Source: Isoetes taiwanensis (taxonomy: Eukaryota > Streptophyta > Lycopodiopsida > Isoetales > Isoetaceae). From it: 64,000 bases of DNA. Below are positions 22,559 to 34,982 of this stretch, one piece after another (within the stretch, counting starts at the first letter, position 1; every line of letters starts with the position of its first letter). Position numbers and translations under genes: made by a program. The DNA is taken from assembly GCA_021234155.1 (NCBI GenBank), contig JAJEKV010000045.1, positions 8,665,105 through 8,729,104 of the forward strand, in the 5' to 3' direction. The notes below the pieces were generated by a model, which had not been told where the DNA came from, searched no databases, and saw nothing but the letters and a program-made list of their open reading frames with translations.

Positions 22559-23094
22559 AGAATATAGATATTAATAATTGAAATAGCTCACACCCCTCCC
22601 CCTTCCCCCCCCTCAAAAAAGAAAAAAGAAAAAGAAAGCTTGTTGTTTTGGTAAATAGTTATGCAACGCATATACTCGCTTGGCTCGGATCATTGGATGG
22701 GAACATGTCAGTTTCTTCCTATTCCTCGGAGACCACCAATCTGGTACCTCGTAAATTATTTCTATCTCAAGAAGAAGAAGGAGAAGGATTTCTAACATTC
22801 CCACTAGAGATATAATGGTCCATTAGAAGCATATATGTACATATTTTTACCTTAAAAAATGAACAGATAGATACAGTTTCTACGTCTATGAGAAGCTGAA
22901 GCTTATGGGACACACACCCAGACGGGAACCATCCCCACCACTATACATGGCTGAAGTGGGTCTGTCCCCCTAACCTTATATAATCATGGCCACTGTCACA
23001 ATGAGACAACTTATGACCTTGGGCATGGCAGTTTAGGATCTTCACAAATGAAAATGCTGGGGTGGAGAGGAGGTAGCTTTTTTTCCCTTTTTCC
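22559..23094. other. Spacer, no gene seen
   Basis: Short purine- and pyrimidine-rich runs. The minus frame at 22613-22804 is low complexity. I see nothing supportable. Confidence 0.45.
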
Positions 23095-23183
23095 CTTCTC
23101 TCTCTTTCTTTTTTCTCTTTTCTCTTTTCTCTTTTCTCTTTTCTCTTTTCTCTTTTCTCTTTTCTTTTTTCTTTTTTCTTTTT
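23095..23183 (+). repeat. Pyrimidine microsatellite (CTTTT)n-type
   Basis: TTTTCTC repeats grade into TTTTTTC. Related to the longer tracts at 25.4, 27.3 and 37.1 kb and followed by the same kind of flank (23184-23310). Confidence 0.85.
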
Positions 23184-23310
23184 CGAATTATCTTCACCTA
23201 GACTACTAACCCCAAATTACATGAACAGAGTTTGTTCTAGATAAAGACAAGGACACTATCCACCCTAGATTTTATTCTAGGCCACAACCAATGCCACAAG
23301 TTCTGTTTTT
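23184..23310 (+). repeat. Repeat block, inverted copy at about 27950-28085
   Basis: The segment with CTAGACTACTAACC, AAGACAAGGACACTATCCACC and TAGGCCACAACC recurs as its reverse complement at 27950-28085. The two blocks bracket the region with the long pyrimidine tracts. Confidence 0.7.
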
Positions 23311-23399
23311 ATCGTTTTGACTACCTCAAAATCTTGCCTTGCATAAACCTAAAGAGTACAAGTATAATATATCCTTTCAAGATTTTGTGTATAGTAAAA

Positions 23400-24060
23400 C
23401 AGTACACGTATTCCTTATATGTAAAAATCAGCATGTAGACACTTAGGCAAATGAATATTAAGTATTAAATCCTGTTTTTCCACTTAAGATCCTTACAAGT
23501 AATAGCATAATATGCAACCAACTGTAACTTACTTTCAATACTGCATTAACAATGTTTTTTTAACTGAAATACTGCTATTAAATGTAAAGCCATGTTTCAT
23601 ATGTAAGAACCATGTGTCCCTCTCCTGACTTCATTCCAAAACCACTTAAACTTGGATAGATCTCACCATTGGTTCGCCCTTTATGCAGTAATCTTCACTA
23701 TAATAAGAATGATTTGTATCATCCAATCGTTTGACCAAACAACCAGGAGATGTGATCGTGGTTACCTGCACCCAAACAGACCAACATTAGCAAATATTTG
23801 GTAATGAGGAAAGGAGTGACAGGTAAGCTATACAATCACATGGCTCTTCGCCCTTCACCTACTGTTGGGTCAGGATAAATTCAAGCTTAATCCTAAGCAT
23901 CATTGGGGCTGCCCATAAGCAGCACTCTTACGACATCTAGACTGCTTACCTCAGTCCTGCTGATTCATATTATAGACATATGCTTAATGTACGTATACAA
24001 TGCTCACCATTATGCGTTATCTAGATCTATCACCTGTATCACAATTCAACTACTAATTTT
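23400..24060 (+). repeat. Segmental duplication D2, copy 1
   Basis: A near-identical block of about 340 bp (from AACCAGGAGATGTGATCGTGG onward) plus a more diverged 330 bp before it recur directly at 29330-30002. Partial inverted similarity to the same block is at 28665-28760. It has no coding signal. Confidence 0.85.
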
Positions 24061-24661
24061 ACACTTCTATTATACGTGCCATGCACCTACTGCTGGCAGC
24101 TTACATTATAAGAGTCAAGTTGATATGCAGGTCAGAACCATACTTATTGCTGCCCTTTGCTAGCAGCATAACTTGTCTTGTACTATTCAATAGCAAACTC
24201 AGCAGTACTGTGTCTCAAAATTTGCCACTATGTAGCTACAAATGTGCTGCCTTACCTTACAGCTAGAAATATCAATAGCAAACAGGGAAATCAAAGCATG
24301 CAAACTATTGCCCTATAACAGGGGCTCCAAATCAGATCATGCATATGCAAGCAAAGCACACTAAACATGGATCAATATCCTTTCTAAAATGATAGCGCCA
24401 TGCCATCCCCTAAATGATTCAAACCCTTAACCTTTATTTTTAGAGGCATGCAATAACTGGTTCAGCCCAGTAATCTGTATTTTTAGGGCCATAAAAATCC
24501 GAAATATGCCCTGCTAACTGTGGTATTTCAGAAATGCATCTATTCTTTAACAAATAAGAGAAAGCATCCAAAACATTCAAATAAAATAATTTATTGTATC
24601 AGCATTCGTTTCAAACCTGATTTCGAATTGCCTCCTTGAGCATTCGATCATTGCCATGACA

Positions 24662-24930
24662 TTATACTTCTTGAATGCGCCATTGGCTAAGCCTAGATTC
24701 AGCATCTTTGCACCCGTATTTGATGGTAATAGATATATTTGCTGCAGAATCAGGTCTAGTACAGTCGAACCTAAGCACAAGACCATCATTTTTTGCATTA
24801 ATCACTAACAAATGCTCCTGCAAATGCCGCTCAGGGTAAAATGCATCCTTCATCACTTTTTGGCAAAAATAGTTCTTTGCTACAACAACTCCAGCAGTTG
24901 CTCTGAATATTATGGCTACTGCTCTATCAG
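24662..24930 (-). pseudogene. Possible exon of unknown product
   Basis: A minus-strand frame of about 88 codons, open from about 24930 to a TAA at 24662. It includes VVVAKNYF, AFYPERHLQEH and LVLRFDCTRPDSAANI. The composition looks protein-like and unlike the surrounding AT-rich DNA. I do not recognise the family. There is no ATG at the start, so it would be an internal exon or a captured fragment. No neighbouring exon is evident. It may be a chance frame. Confidence 0.3.
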
Positions 24931-25104
24931 CTTACTAGTGCATCGCCTCCCTTTTTGCTTCTTGCAAGGCCTATAGGATTTACCCATTTCGGCATCTTAG
25001 CGCCAAGAATCTCAATAAAAGAGTATTGGAATAATAAAAGCGTAAGTCTCACATCTGTTTATGCATATTCATATGAGCATGGAGTTTTGCCACCGAAACA
25101 TGTC

Positions 25105-25215
25105 CATATTAAATGAATCCGGCACATAAGACCACAAGCTTTTAATACGAAAGCAAAAGAGTCAAGGTTTTTAGGAAGAATACCATGCATGTCCCATCTT
25201 ACCTTTTTCCAATGT
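25105..25215 (-). pseudogene. Possible PPR repeat relic
   Basis: The minus-strand frame reads WDMHGILPKNLDSFAFVLKACG. This resembles a plant PLS-type PPR motif (M..EG..P...TF..VLKACG). It is a single motif with no intact neighbours, so at best a decayed fragment. Confidence 0.25.
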
Positions 25216-25400
25216 ACCAAGATAAGGTTTAAGAGTTGACATGTAATAAATAAATAAAAGAATCTCACCTTGTAAAGCATACCCATGTAACAAAAATTTG
25301 CATGATAATATGGCATCGTAGAAGTTCAACTTTTCATTTCCTTCTCATTGGTTCATATTATTCTATGATTCCATATTATTCAAACTTTCCAAATTTTTGC

Positions 25401-25475
25401 TCTTCTTCTTTTTCTTTTTTCTTTTTTCTTTTTTCTTTTTTCTTTTTTCTTTTTTCTTTTTTCTTTTTTCTTTTT

Positions 25476-25571
<96 letters not shown>

Positions 25572-25723
25572 CTTTTTTCTTTTTTTTTTTTTTCTTTTTT
25601 TTTTTCTTTTTTCTTTTTTCTTTTTTCTTTTTTCTTTTTGCTTTTGCTTTTGCTTTTCCCTGTGCTCTTTGCTTTTTCCTTTTTCCTTTTTCCTTTTGCT
25701 TTTTTCTTTTTCCTTTTTTCTTC
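25401..25723 (+). repeat. Long pyrimidine tract (CTTTTT)n with T-only core
   Basis: (TTTTTC)n flanks a pure T run of about 90 bp, then TTTTGC variants. It is preceded by TTCAAACTTTCCAAATTTTTGC, also found before the tract at 37131. It is followed by CTTCTTCG...AAGACTA, also found after the tract at 27742. So it is part of a dispersed repeat, not a stand-alone microsatellite. All long poly-Phe and poly-Lys frames here are artefacts. The exact length may be unreliable in an assembly. Confidence 0.95.
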
Positions 25724-27285
25724 TTCGTACATGTTCTTGCTAAGACTACAGTCACAGTTATGCAAACAATTACATTAAAAGGACCTTGTTCAAGGCAAGA
25801 TCATTTATCCCAATATCCACCCTGGTTTTTTAGGCCAGGCTACATCAGGCACTCTCCAAACCAAAGCCCATATAACTTGCCAAATAATCTTCCATCTATA
25901 AACTTGAAGAATCTTACATATTGTCATATAATTTTACATTTTTAAACTTGAATAATCTTACGTCTTGTCATATAATCTTACAACTATAAACATAAATCTT
26001 ACATCTTACATTTATAAAGTTTTGAATTTGGAAGTATACAGTGTAAAGTAAACTTTGAATCTTGATATAAGGTATTCCATCCTCTTCCGCATTAACGCCA
26101 ACTCTAACAGCAAAATGGAGACAATTAGAGGAGAGAACCCGTACCTGCAGCCAATCATGCAAACGTTAGCAGTAATTCTGGTAACGATGCAAGGGCCAAA
26201 AGGTACATTGGATCTCTCAGTTTATCACTGATCATCAATTGTATCCTTTTGCCCTGAGAAATCATTAACAAGAAAGAGAAACAGAAATGGAATAAAAGTT
26301 TGTAATTTAATAGGCATAGGCATCATAAGAAATCTTATGAAAACCTCAAACTTTAAGTCTAAGCATGCAAAAATTGTAGGATAAGTACTTGCTGCCATAA
26401 AAAACAGCTTCTACGAAAACTGGAATAACTCTTAGCACAAAGCAGTCAAGCTTTATCAAGACTTGCTGTATCAGAATGATGTCTGAAATTCGACTCAAAG
26501 ATCTAATAAAATATCAAGTTAGCCAAACATCAAATCTATTAAGTGGCGATAGTAAGAGATATAAGCAACCAAAATTCTCAAGAATGGAAGCAAAAGAAGC
26601 CCCTTTCCTAAATCCACAATTTAACTTAGGTGCATCAATATCAAATTTTAAGTCTAAGCATGTCAAAAAAGTAGGATAAGTAGTTGCTGCCATAAAAAAA
26701 CAGCCCCTGCGAAAACAGGCATAACTTTTAGCACAAAGCTCTGTTTTTCTATTAATTATATGTTTCAGAAATGGCATGATATGCTCTATCTTTTCAACAA
26801 AAAACAGTCAAGTTCTGACGAATTTTTCTCTGTCAGAAAATGATTTCTGTATTCCGACCTAAATGTAGCATGTCTTGAACATTCCCATGGAAATTATAAA
26901 AACCTTTTGTGTTGCCAAGTTCCTGGCATTAGTTTGTCCACATGATTTTGCTCCAAGTTTTGATCACTTTGCAGTCATCACTATCAAGAATACATGAAAC
27001 AGAGCTGACGGCTACGCATAGACGGCCTGAAGAAGGTTGTAGATTGCAGTAGGTCTTTATACATCGATCTGGTCTACCCCTTTTGGGCGGCCGGTTTGGC
27101 GCTATGGTACTGCCATGCCATCCATTGTAAAAGGATTTCTAAACCCTATATTGAATCCATTAATAAGACCTTAAAAAGGAATTTTAAAGGGCTTTAATTT
27201 CAACATAATATAATTTCGTGGCCATTAGCTCTTTTCCTTTTTGCTCTTTGGTCTTTGCTAAAAATCTATTCTATTCTATTCTTTT
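25724..27285. other. Spacer, no gene seen
   Basis: AT-rich DNA with a local duplication: AAACTTTAAGTCTAAGCATG...GTAGGATAAGTA near 26346 and again near 26644. The latter is part of the frame 26476-26679, which has no recognisable motif. Confidence 0.45.
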
Positions 27286-27742
<457 letters not shown>

Positions 27743-28085
27743 GATGTTCTCACAAAGACTAAGTACAATTAAAGTTTAAAAAACAATTAAAAGACTTCGT
27801 TCAGAGTGAGCACATATTTCCCAATATCTACCCTGCATATACAATGAACAAATTTATAATATACAAAAAATTTTTGAAGGAAAATATTATGCTTGAACTC
27901 TTTACGCTGATACAAAGACATGTTAAAAAGACAAAAAGAGAATTAGTGGCACAGGTTGTGGCCTAGAGTAAAATCTAGGGTGGATATGTGAGTGTCATTG
28001 TCTTTATCTTGAACAAACGTTGTTCATGTGATTTCAGTTGCATGTAATAGTTAGTAGTCTAGGTGAAGATAATTCGTAAAAGAAA

Positions 28086-29329
28086 AAGTGACTTCCATTT
28101 ACCGAAGATATTCGGTAAACACAACCTACCTGTTTTGCCACCTGCTGTGTATATATCTGATGGCAGATACATATCACGGCCATTGGGGGATTTTTCCTGT
28201 GCTTTCAGGCATCTGCATGCTATATATTAAGTGATCTTATTATAGGAACATGCTTGGAAGTACTTACTAATGGTTTCTTTGTATTATACAAACTGTGGAG
28301 AGGTAGCTCTTGGTTCAAGCAGCTTTTGGATCTTGGATATGGCATTATGGGGACAGCATCAAATCAGGCTGTTCAATCCATACGCTTTAGGATTATGGCC
28401 CACTGTGCCAGGTCCTTGGTTTTGGGTCCACTGCACCCCTTACCCTTTACATATGGCGGCGTTAATACTTCTATACTTATAGAAGAATGATTATACAAAT
28501 GCTACAAATGCTGAGACATCTAAAATTGATGTCACTTCTGGTGTAGGATAGTCACAATATGGGTTATGAGGTTGAAGTATAAACCTGTATCGTACATATA
28601 TGGCCTCTAAGTCTGAAAACTCTAGATCTATTCTAGAAGCATCTATTAACTGGAAATAATAGGTGAAGGGCGAAGAGCCAGATTGTTCTATAGCTTACCT
28701 GACGCCCCTTGTATAGTTACCATAGATTTGCTAACTTATGCATTGTTTGGGTGCAGGTAACCAGAACAATCGCTCCTGATAATATTTTCAGTTGCTTTGT
28801 TGTGCAATCGAGGGACCAGAGAAGATATTGGACCACTCTATAGATTGTACTGATAGTTGGTGAGATCTTTCCCTTATTGATTATATAAGCAAAAGGGTAC
28901 ATGATAAAGGCTAAGTTGTTCTACAATGGCACTGCTGAGAGCTACTAGTGAGCTTTATTTGCTCTCTAAAATATACAGAAATGAAACTTTGTGACATGAA
29001 GTATCAAGGACGTTTGAGTTGATCATAGATAAAACTTGATGGAAATGTTATGATATGCGTTTACATAAAATTAAATGGAGTGGAGTGGAATATGACTATA
29101 TGTGAAGTACTATAAAGGAAAAGATTACTGTGATAAATGACTAAATAAAGGATAAAGAATAAGTTACATTTTAGACAGTGTTAAAATGATATTGACCTTG
29201 TGACTCTACCAAATTATATTACGTTATATTATGGAATTGGATATTGATATGAGTATATGAGTATGTTGCAAACTTGAGAAAATGGATTCCTTTTGAATTA
29301 TTACTTATGCATGGGAGTAGGAGTACCTG
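28086..29329. other. Spacer with an inverted D2 fragment
   Basis: Bases 28665-28760 carry, in reverse complement, the GGTGAAGGGCGAAGAGCC and GGGTGCAGGTAACC segments of D2. I see no gene. The frames at 28254-28490 lack motifs. Confidence 0.5.
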
Positions 29330-30002
29330 ATGTGGCCTGGCGTAAAAACCGATGATAGACAGAATGTAGACACTTTAAACAAATAACTTTTCCATAGTAG
29401 AACTCGTATTTCCCACTTAAAGCTTTTACAAGTCATAACATATTATGCAAAATGCAGTAGATTTCGTTCAATACTATGTTACCACTAATTTTCTTAACAG
29501 AAATACATCTATTAGTTTTACTGCCGTGTTCAACATTTTAAAACAATGTATCCCATTCTGGATATCCTTCCAAAACCACTCAAGAGTAGACAGATCTCAC
29601 CATTGGGTCCACCATTATGCAATATTCTTCACCAAAGTCAGAATGATTTGCATCATTCCATCTTTTGACCAAACAACCAGGAGATGTGATCGTGGTTACC
29701 TGCACCCAAACAGACCAACATTAGCAAATATTTGGTAATGAGGAAAGGAGTGACAGGTAAGCTATACAATCACATGGCTCTTCGCCCTTCACCTACTGTT
29801 GGGTCAGGATAAATTTAAGCTTAATCCTAAGCATCATTGGGGCTGCCCATAAGCAGCACTCTTACAACACCTAGACTGCTTACCTCAGTCCCGGTTCATA
29901 TTATACACATATGCTTAATGTACGTATACAATGCTCACCATTATGCCTTATCTAGATCTATCACCTGTATCACAATTCAACTACTAATTTTACACTTCTA
30001 TG
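29330..30002 (+). repeat. Segmental duplication D2, copy 2
   Basis: A direct copy of 23400-24060. The last 300 bp are almost identical, with differences such as CTTACGACATC versus CTTACAACACC. The first half is more diverged. Confidence 0.85.
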
Positions 30003-32756
30003 CAATATATATTTCACTCTAAGAATTTCAAGCAGTATATAACATTGCTTTTAGCAAAACGAGGTTTAGAGCCTATATCCAAATAGTTCATGTTATTACA
30101 TTGGAGGAGAATCCACTTAGATATAGTTCATGTCAAAATAGCAGATCAGAGGAATCCATGAATCTCTTAACTAGTCATCTTATTTCTTTTCAGTATGGCA
30201 AAGAGAATGCTAGAACTAACCAAAGCGCATATCATGTTCTGCACCATTAAAAAGTCGTTTCAAGTTTCAAGGGAATAGAATAATCTCAATATCCAGTCAT
30301 ATGAAGAGGATCAGAACATACTTCAGCACAATGGAAGAACGATCCTTGGTATAAACCATATCTAAACTAGACTATGAAAAATTGACTCAGACCTGATAGT
30401 GAATCGCTCCTAGCAGTTGCATTTGATTTTTGATTGTTTGTGCATGACGGTAACAAGCTACAACTCCATGCCCATCCAGCAGGGTCTTAGGCAAAAGCAC
30501 AGTCTGCATCTTCCTTCAGCAGGTAAGGCCAAAAACCTGAACAGAAGGCTTCACATCTTATTATGTGTGGAGCAAGCATTAGCTTGTTGCAAGATAAGCA
30601 CCAGCAACGGCGGCAGTTGTAGCGATAACCATCTCCGCCATGGATCTCCATCTCCGCCATAGTCATGTTTCCAGAATAACCTAATCCAGTATTTCATGAA
30701 TTCGTTTCCCAATTTAGGGAATTTCGAAATTGATAATTTACTCATTTATAAGGGACCATACAATTATAATAATTTGGCCAATAGAAATTCTGAAATATCC
30801 AAGGAAAATTTTGGTACATTAAATAACAATTACTATCAAGGCAGCTTGGATATCTTGGGTTTTGATAGCATACCTTGGGTATAGCATCCGCTTTTTCCAA
30901 AGACACCAACCATAAAGTGAGTGTTGATAGCTAATAAATGAAGGACCATCTTTCTTAATAATCGTTCCCATGCCACAAATATCTCAAGTTTTTTCTTTAA
31001 AAAGGATGGCCCCTCGTTGCCATGCCACAAATAACTCAAGCTTTTCCTTTGAAAGGATGGCCCCAATGCTGCCTTTTGTAACCTTTTGTAATTTCTCCAT
31101 CTACAACCATAACCAGTCACCCATGTCTTCTTCTTCTTTTTCTTTTTGGGGGCAATTCGTTAGGGGGAGGGTTGGTTTTGGCATATTCTGGCATATCAGG
31201 GGTATATCTGATAATCTGACGGCCGTCATTACTGATTGTTTTTCCGGCAGTGAAAACCTTTTTGTTTTTTTTTGCGTATGAATATACGCTAAGGTTTTCC
31301 GTGTTTTGGACGCCAAATTATTTTTCCGGCGATCGGAAACTCGTTTTTTTTGTGAAAAACTATTGGTTTTTTTAACCTTTGGGCTAGAGATTCCTTTTTT
31401 TAGAATTTATCTTTGGATTTTTTATTTTTAAAACAAACTATTTTTTTATTGGAATGTATTTATAGAAAAGGATTTGTAATCCCTTCACGTTTTCTAGATT
31501 GAACTTTAAATATCCGTGCTAATCATCTGCTAAACATGGGCATTGCGCAGATGCGCAGATGGAAAAGGCAGATGCAGTTTCAGGTATGTCATTTTTCTCT
31601 GCATTTTTATTGTTCTTCGCATTTGATAAATCGAATGTCATTTGATAAATCGAATGTCTGGAATGCTTTGTTCATAAGCTTTACTGTATGAATTTGATCA
31701 AATGCTATTCTACCTTTGCATTGTTACTTCTTTCCTAAATACCTTTCAGGATCCTGCACCATGCATCTCCTTGCTTCACTGAAGGATCCTATTGAGAGTG
31801 GATTTCACGTTGCTTGTGTAAAATCCAGTCTCCTTACTTTGATGTGTGACAGCCTGTAGTAAGCCTACCATTCTTCCTTTTGTTTGAATTTTTAGGGCTT
31901 AAACTTGCAGGCACATTTCAGGATGACTCAACTCCTTATGAAGCGTTAAAAGCAATTTTTTGCTTGTGCATCATGTTCCCCTGCTTATATGCAACTTTGT
32001 AAAAGCTTGGCGGCAATAGGCAACTTCAATAATAAGGATTCTAATCAAGAAGGCGATTCACCCAGTTCTTGAAAAAAGGCATTGATTTTACTTCTACATA
32101 CAGAAATGTAGAGGATGTGGAGCCCATTCAACAGTTCTGATAAAAGGCATGCAACAGTTAAGCAATATGCTAGCCATTGTTCTTGCACATTGAGGTGAGG
32201 CATAAGCATGCACAATTAACTTTCTAATCAATCCACCAAGCATGCGACCATTTTTCCATGTCCGCACACAAGTAGACCATAGTGGACACCGGCTCCTAAG
32301 GTGTTTGAATTCAATAGATCTGTGGGATATTACATTCTGTTTAGCTTTAGGGTTAGCGCTATGCTCTGGACAAAATTGCATGACGACCACGGCATAAAGA
32401 AGGTTGCTTTCAGTCCCTATTCAGATCATAATTTATTTCAGTGGTATACAAACTTATTATGCAATGATCAGAATTTGTACACAGTTCTGATGAGTTCAAT
32501 ACGATCAGAATTTGTTATAGATGTTACACAAACTCAGGTGGTAATAGATTATAAAATAGGCTACAGATGGATTCTCCTTTTTCCATTGTGAAACTATATT
32601 TTCAAGTGTCTCATTTAAGTCTGAAAGTTACTGACTATGGCAGTGTTGTTGCATTCCCACCTTGATATTAAAAATAACTTGAATTAAGCTATAAGCCACC
32701 ACAAACATTCCATCTTTTCCTTTCTTGACTCTCTCCACAAATTCCCATCCAACCCC
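30003..32756. other. Spacer, no gene seen
   Basis: Mostly AT-rich. It contains a local tandem copy (CCATGCCACAAATA...TCAAG...AAAGGATGGCCCC at 30968 and 31019). Frames of up to 103 codons (30970-31281) have no recognisable motif. Confidence 0.45.
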
Positions 32757-33562
32757 TTGCCCACACCAAACCACAAAGCAAAGTAGCAGTCTAGAGCAAT
32801 TTTAAACTTTTCCACAATTCTACCCAATTTGGAAGAGTACAAGATATTTATTACGAAGCTAGAGAAGCCCAATTCGTGTTCTGAGCAATAGAGTTTGTTT
32901 GAAACATTTTACCTTACCTAGCTTGGAGAACCCCAATTCGGTGCAGTCTATGGAAGACATGGACGCGATGTACAAGGCTTTGTTGATTGACAAAAGCTCA
33001 GTGGTTTGTCAAAATAATCCTTCTTTTCATTTCTTCATTGGGTCGTCCTTTTTCTTTTTAGAATTTGGCAACACTCATGGCCTCAGTTCAAAAGACTATG
33101 TTACAACACTGAGCAAGAAATGCAAAGCTCATTATTTGTTCGATTCCTTGTAATCAAGTATCGATGAAGTATGTGGTGGTCATGTTGAAATAGCGTAACC
33201 AACACGGTGAAAGGTAAGGAAGACAATGCACGCGCCTGCGAAACATAGAGTAGGTAACACGAACTTGTCACCCTAGAAACTAACATTGTAAAACCTCCAT
33301 CGGACCTATATTAGTTTGGAGCTTCACTTGATGAAAAATGGTGCGTTGCCCACACCAAACCACACCGCAAAAGTAGCGGTCTAGAGCAATTTTAAACTTT
33401 TCCACAATTCTGCCAAATCTCCAAGAGTACCAGATAATAATAGTACAATTTATTGTGAAGTCGGAGAACCCCAATTCATGTTCTCAACAATAGAGTTTGT
33501 TTGAAACATTTTACCTTACCTAGCTTGAGAACCCCAATTCGTTGCGCCTATGGAAGACATGG
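32757..33562 (+). repeat. Tandem duplication D3, period about 590
   Basis: Bases 32757-32960 (CCACACCAAACCACA through TATGGAAGACATGGAC) recur at 33349-33562 with scattered changes. Both copies contain GTTTGAAACATTTTACCTTACC. It has no coding signal. Confidence 0.75.
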
Positions 33563-33924
33563 ACACCCACTTACGAGGACTTCAACAACCCTTCATATGT
33601 CCGACGAGATCGACCATGTGTCCAGAGGTGAATCTAAGTTGCCTTATTATCAATTGCAACGTTTAATGAAGGATTGCCCATCTGGAATTAGAAAATATTG
33701 AAGTTATGAAGGAACGCCATCTACCATATCATTATTTTCCTTCACCAACGGTTCTGATAGCTATAGAGCGAGGATTTTGGGCATTATGATCATCACTATA
33801 CTTTTCTTGACAATCTTATTCCTTATGAGTCATTTTCTTTTCCACGGAGGAACAAGGTTTTAGAACATAATAGTATTAACTTGTTAACACCCTACTTATC
33901 TATCCGTTTTTTCCTGGAATTGAC

Positions 33925-34273
33925 TTCCATATGCTTGCTCAAAATGTAGTGGCTAAACGGAGGCATCGATCTTTGCGGAATCTTATGAGGTCAATGCTGG
34001 CTCATCGATGTTAACCTCAAGTTTTGGGGAGAAGCATTACAAACAAAGCAAAGATATGTGGCAAATCGAGCTCCTACAGTAACACTAAATAACATGAGAC
34101 CTTACCAAGCATTTTTAGGAACCAAACCCAGGTTATTTAGCATATGTTGCTGTTCCTATGGAAAAATTGAAGAAAGCAGAAAATTGTCTAATAGGCCTAT
34201 GAAATGCATGTTCATTGGATATCCCATGAACAACAAAGGCTGGATGTATGATTCTATTTCTCATCAGATGTGA
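33925..34273 (+). pseudogene. copia integrase relic
   Basis: The frame from MLAQNVVAKRRHRSL, a decayed version of the copia QNGVAERRN integrase block, runs to a TAA after SMLAHRC. After a one-base shift it continues as FWGEALQT, YVANRAPTVTLNN, PYQAFLGTKP, then SNRPMKCMFIGYPMNNKGW. These are the typical C-terminal integrase and pre-RT blocks. The catalytic Glu region is altered (A-K in place of A-E). No LTR or RT is nearby. It is a short fragment of a family different from the element at 15-21 kb. Confidence 0.85.
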
Positions 34274-34280
34274 CTATACA

Positions 34281-34982
34281 GTTCACACTTTACATTCACT
34301 GTTTTTTCTACACGTTAATGGGAGATTCCTAAAGGCGCCATGCATCTTATTCTCACGACGCACAATTCTCTTAGAGACTGCCAAAACACCTCCATCTTGT
34401 ACAAACATGACACTTGACACTGAAACATATCTACGTGCCTACAAAAAAAGACCACATTCTTCTTGCATATATTCAACAAACCACAGCTTACCACATATAC
34501 ACGCAATTGAATTTCCACTTCCCCATCCAAATGTACTAAACGCAAACAATTCCAGTGCACCTAAAAAAAAGGAAAAAAGAAATTGCAATCACAACAAACA
34601 CCCATACAAACATACTAAACACTAACATTTATATTCCTATGAGGATTGATTATACACCTTTTAAAAAGGAATGGCAACTATAAAAAACAACCCAATTATA
34701 ACAAACATAGATTGGATAAACACTAAAAAAAAAATAGCAACAACCATATATTAAAACAACCATATAATTGGAATGAAACATACACCACAAAAACAAAATA
34801 GAACAAGATAAAAATAACTACACTCATAAACCACCTCAATCTCATCAAAAGAACGTAATTAGAACAAGCATAAAATTAGATACACACTACAATAAAAAGA
34901 TAACAAACCCTCACATCCTCACAATTACATCACACTCATCATCAAGCCTCTTCATTCACATTCTTCCAACATCCACACTCAA
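34281..34982. other. A/C-rich leader-like spacer
   Basis: A-rich DNA with many ACAAACA and ACTAAACA runs and no gene. It directly precedes the RPA-like gene and could hold its 5' untranslated region. Confidence 0.4.

Noticed and set aside
25363-25778. Long frames of 130-180 codons in both strands of the pyrimidine tract
   Set aside because: They encode only poly-Phe/Ser or poly-Lys/Glu from (CTTTTT)n. The same applies at 27218-27779 and 37077-37442.
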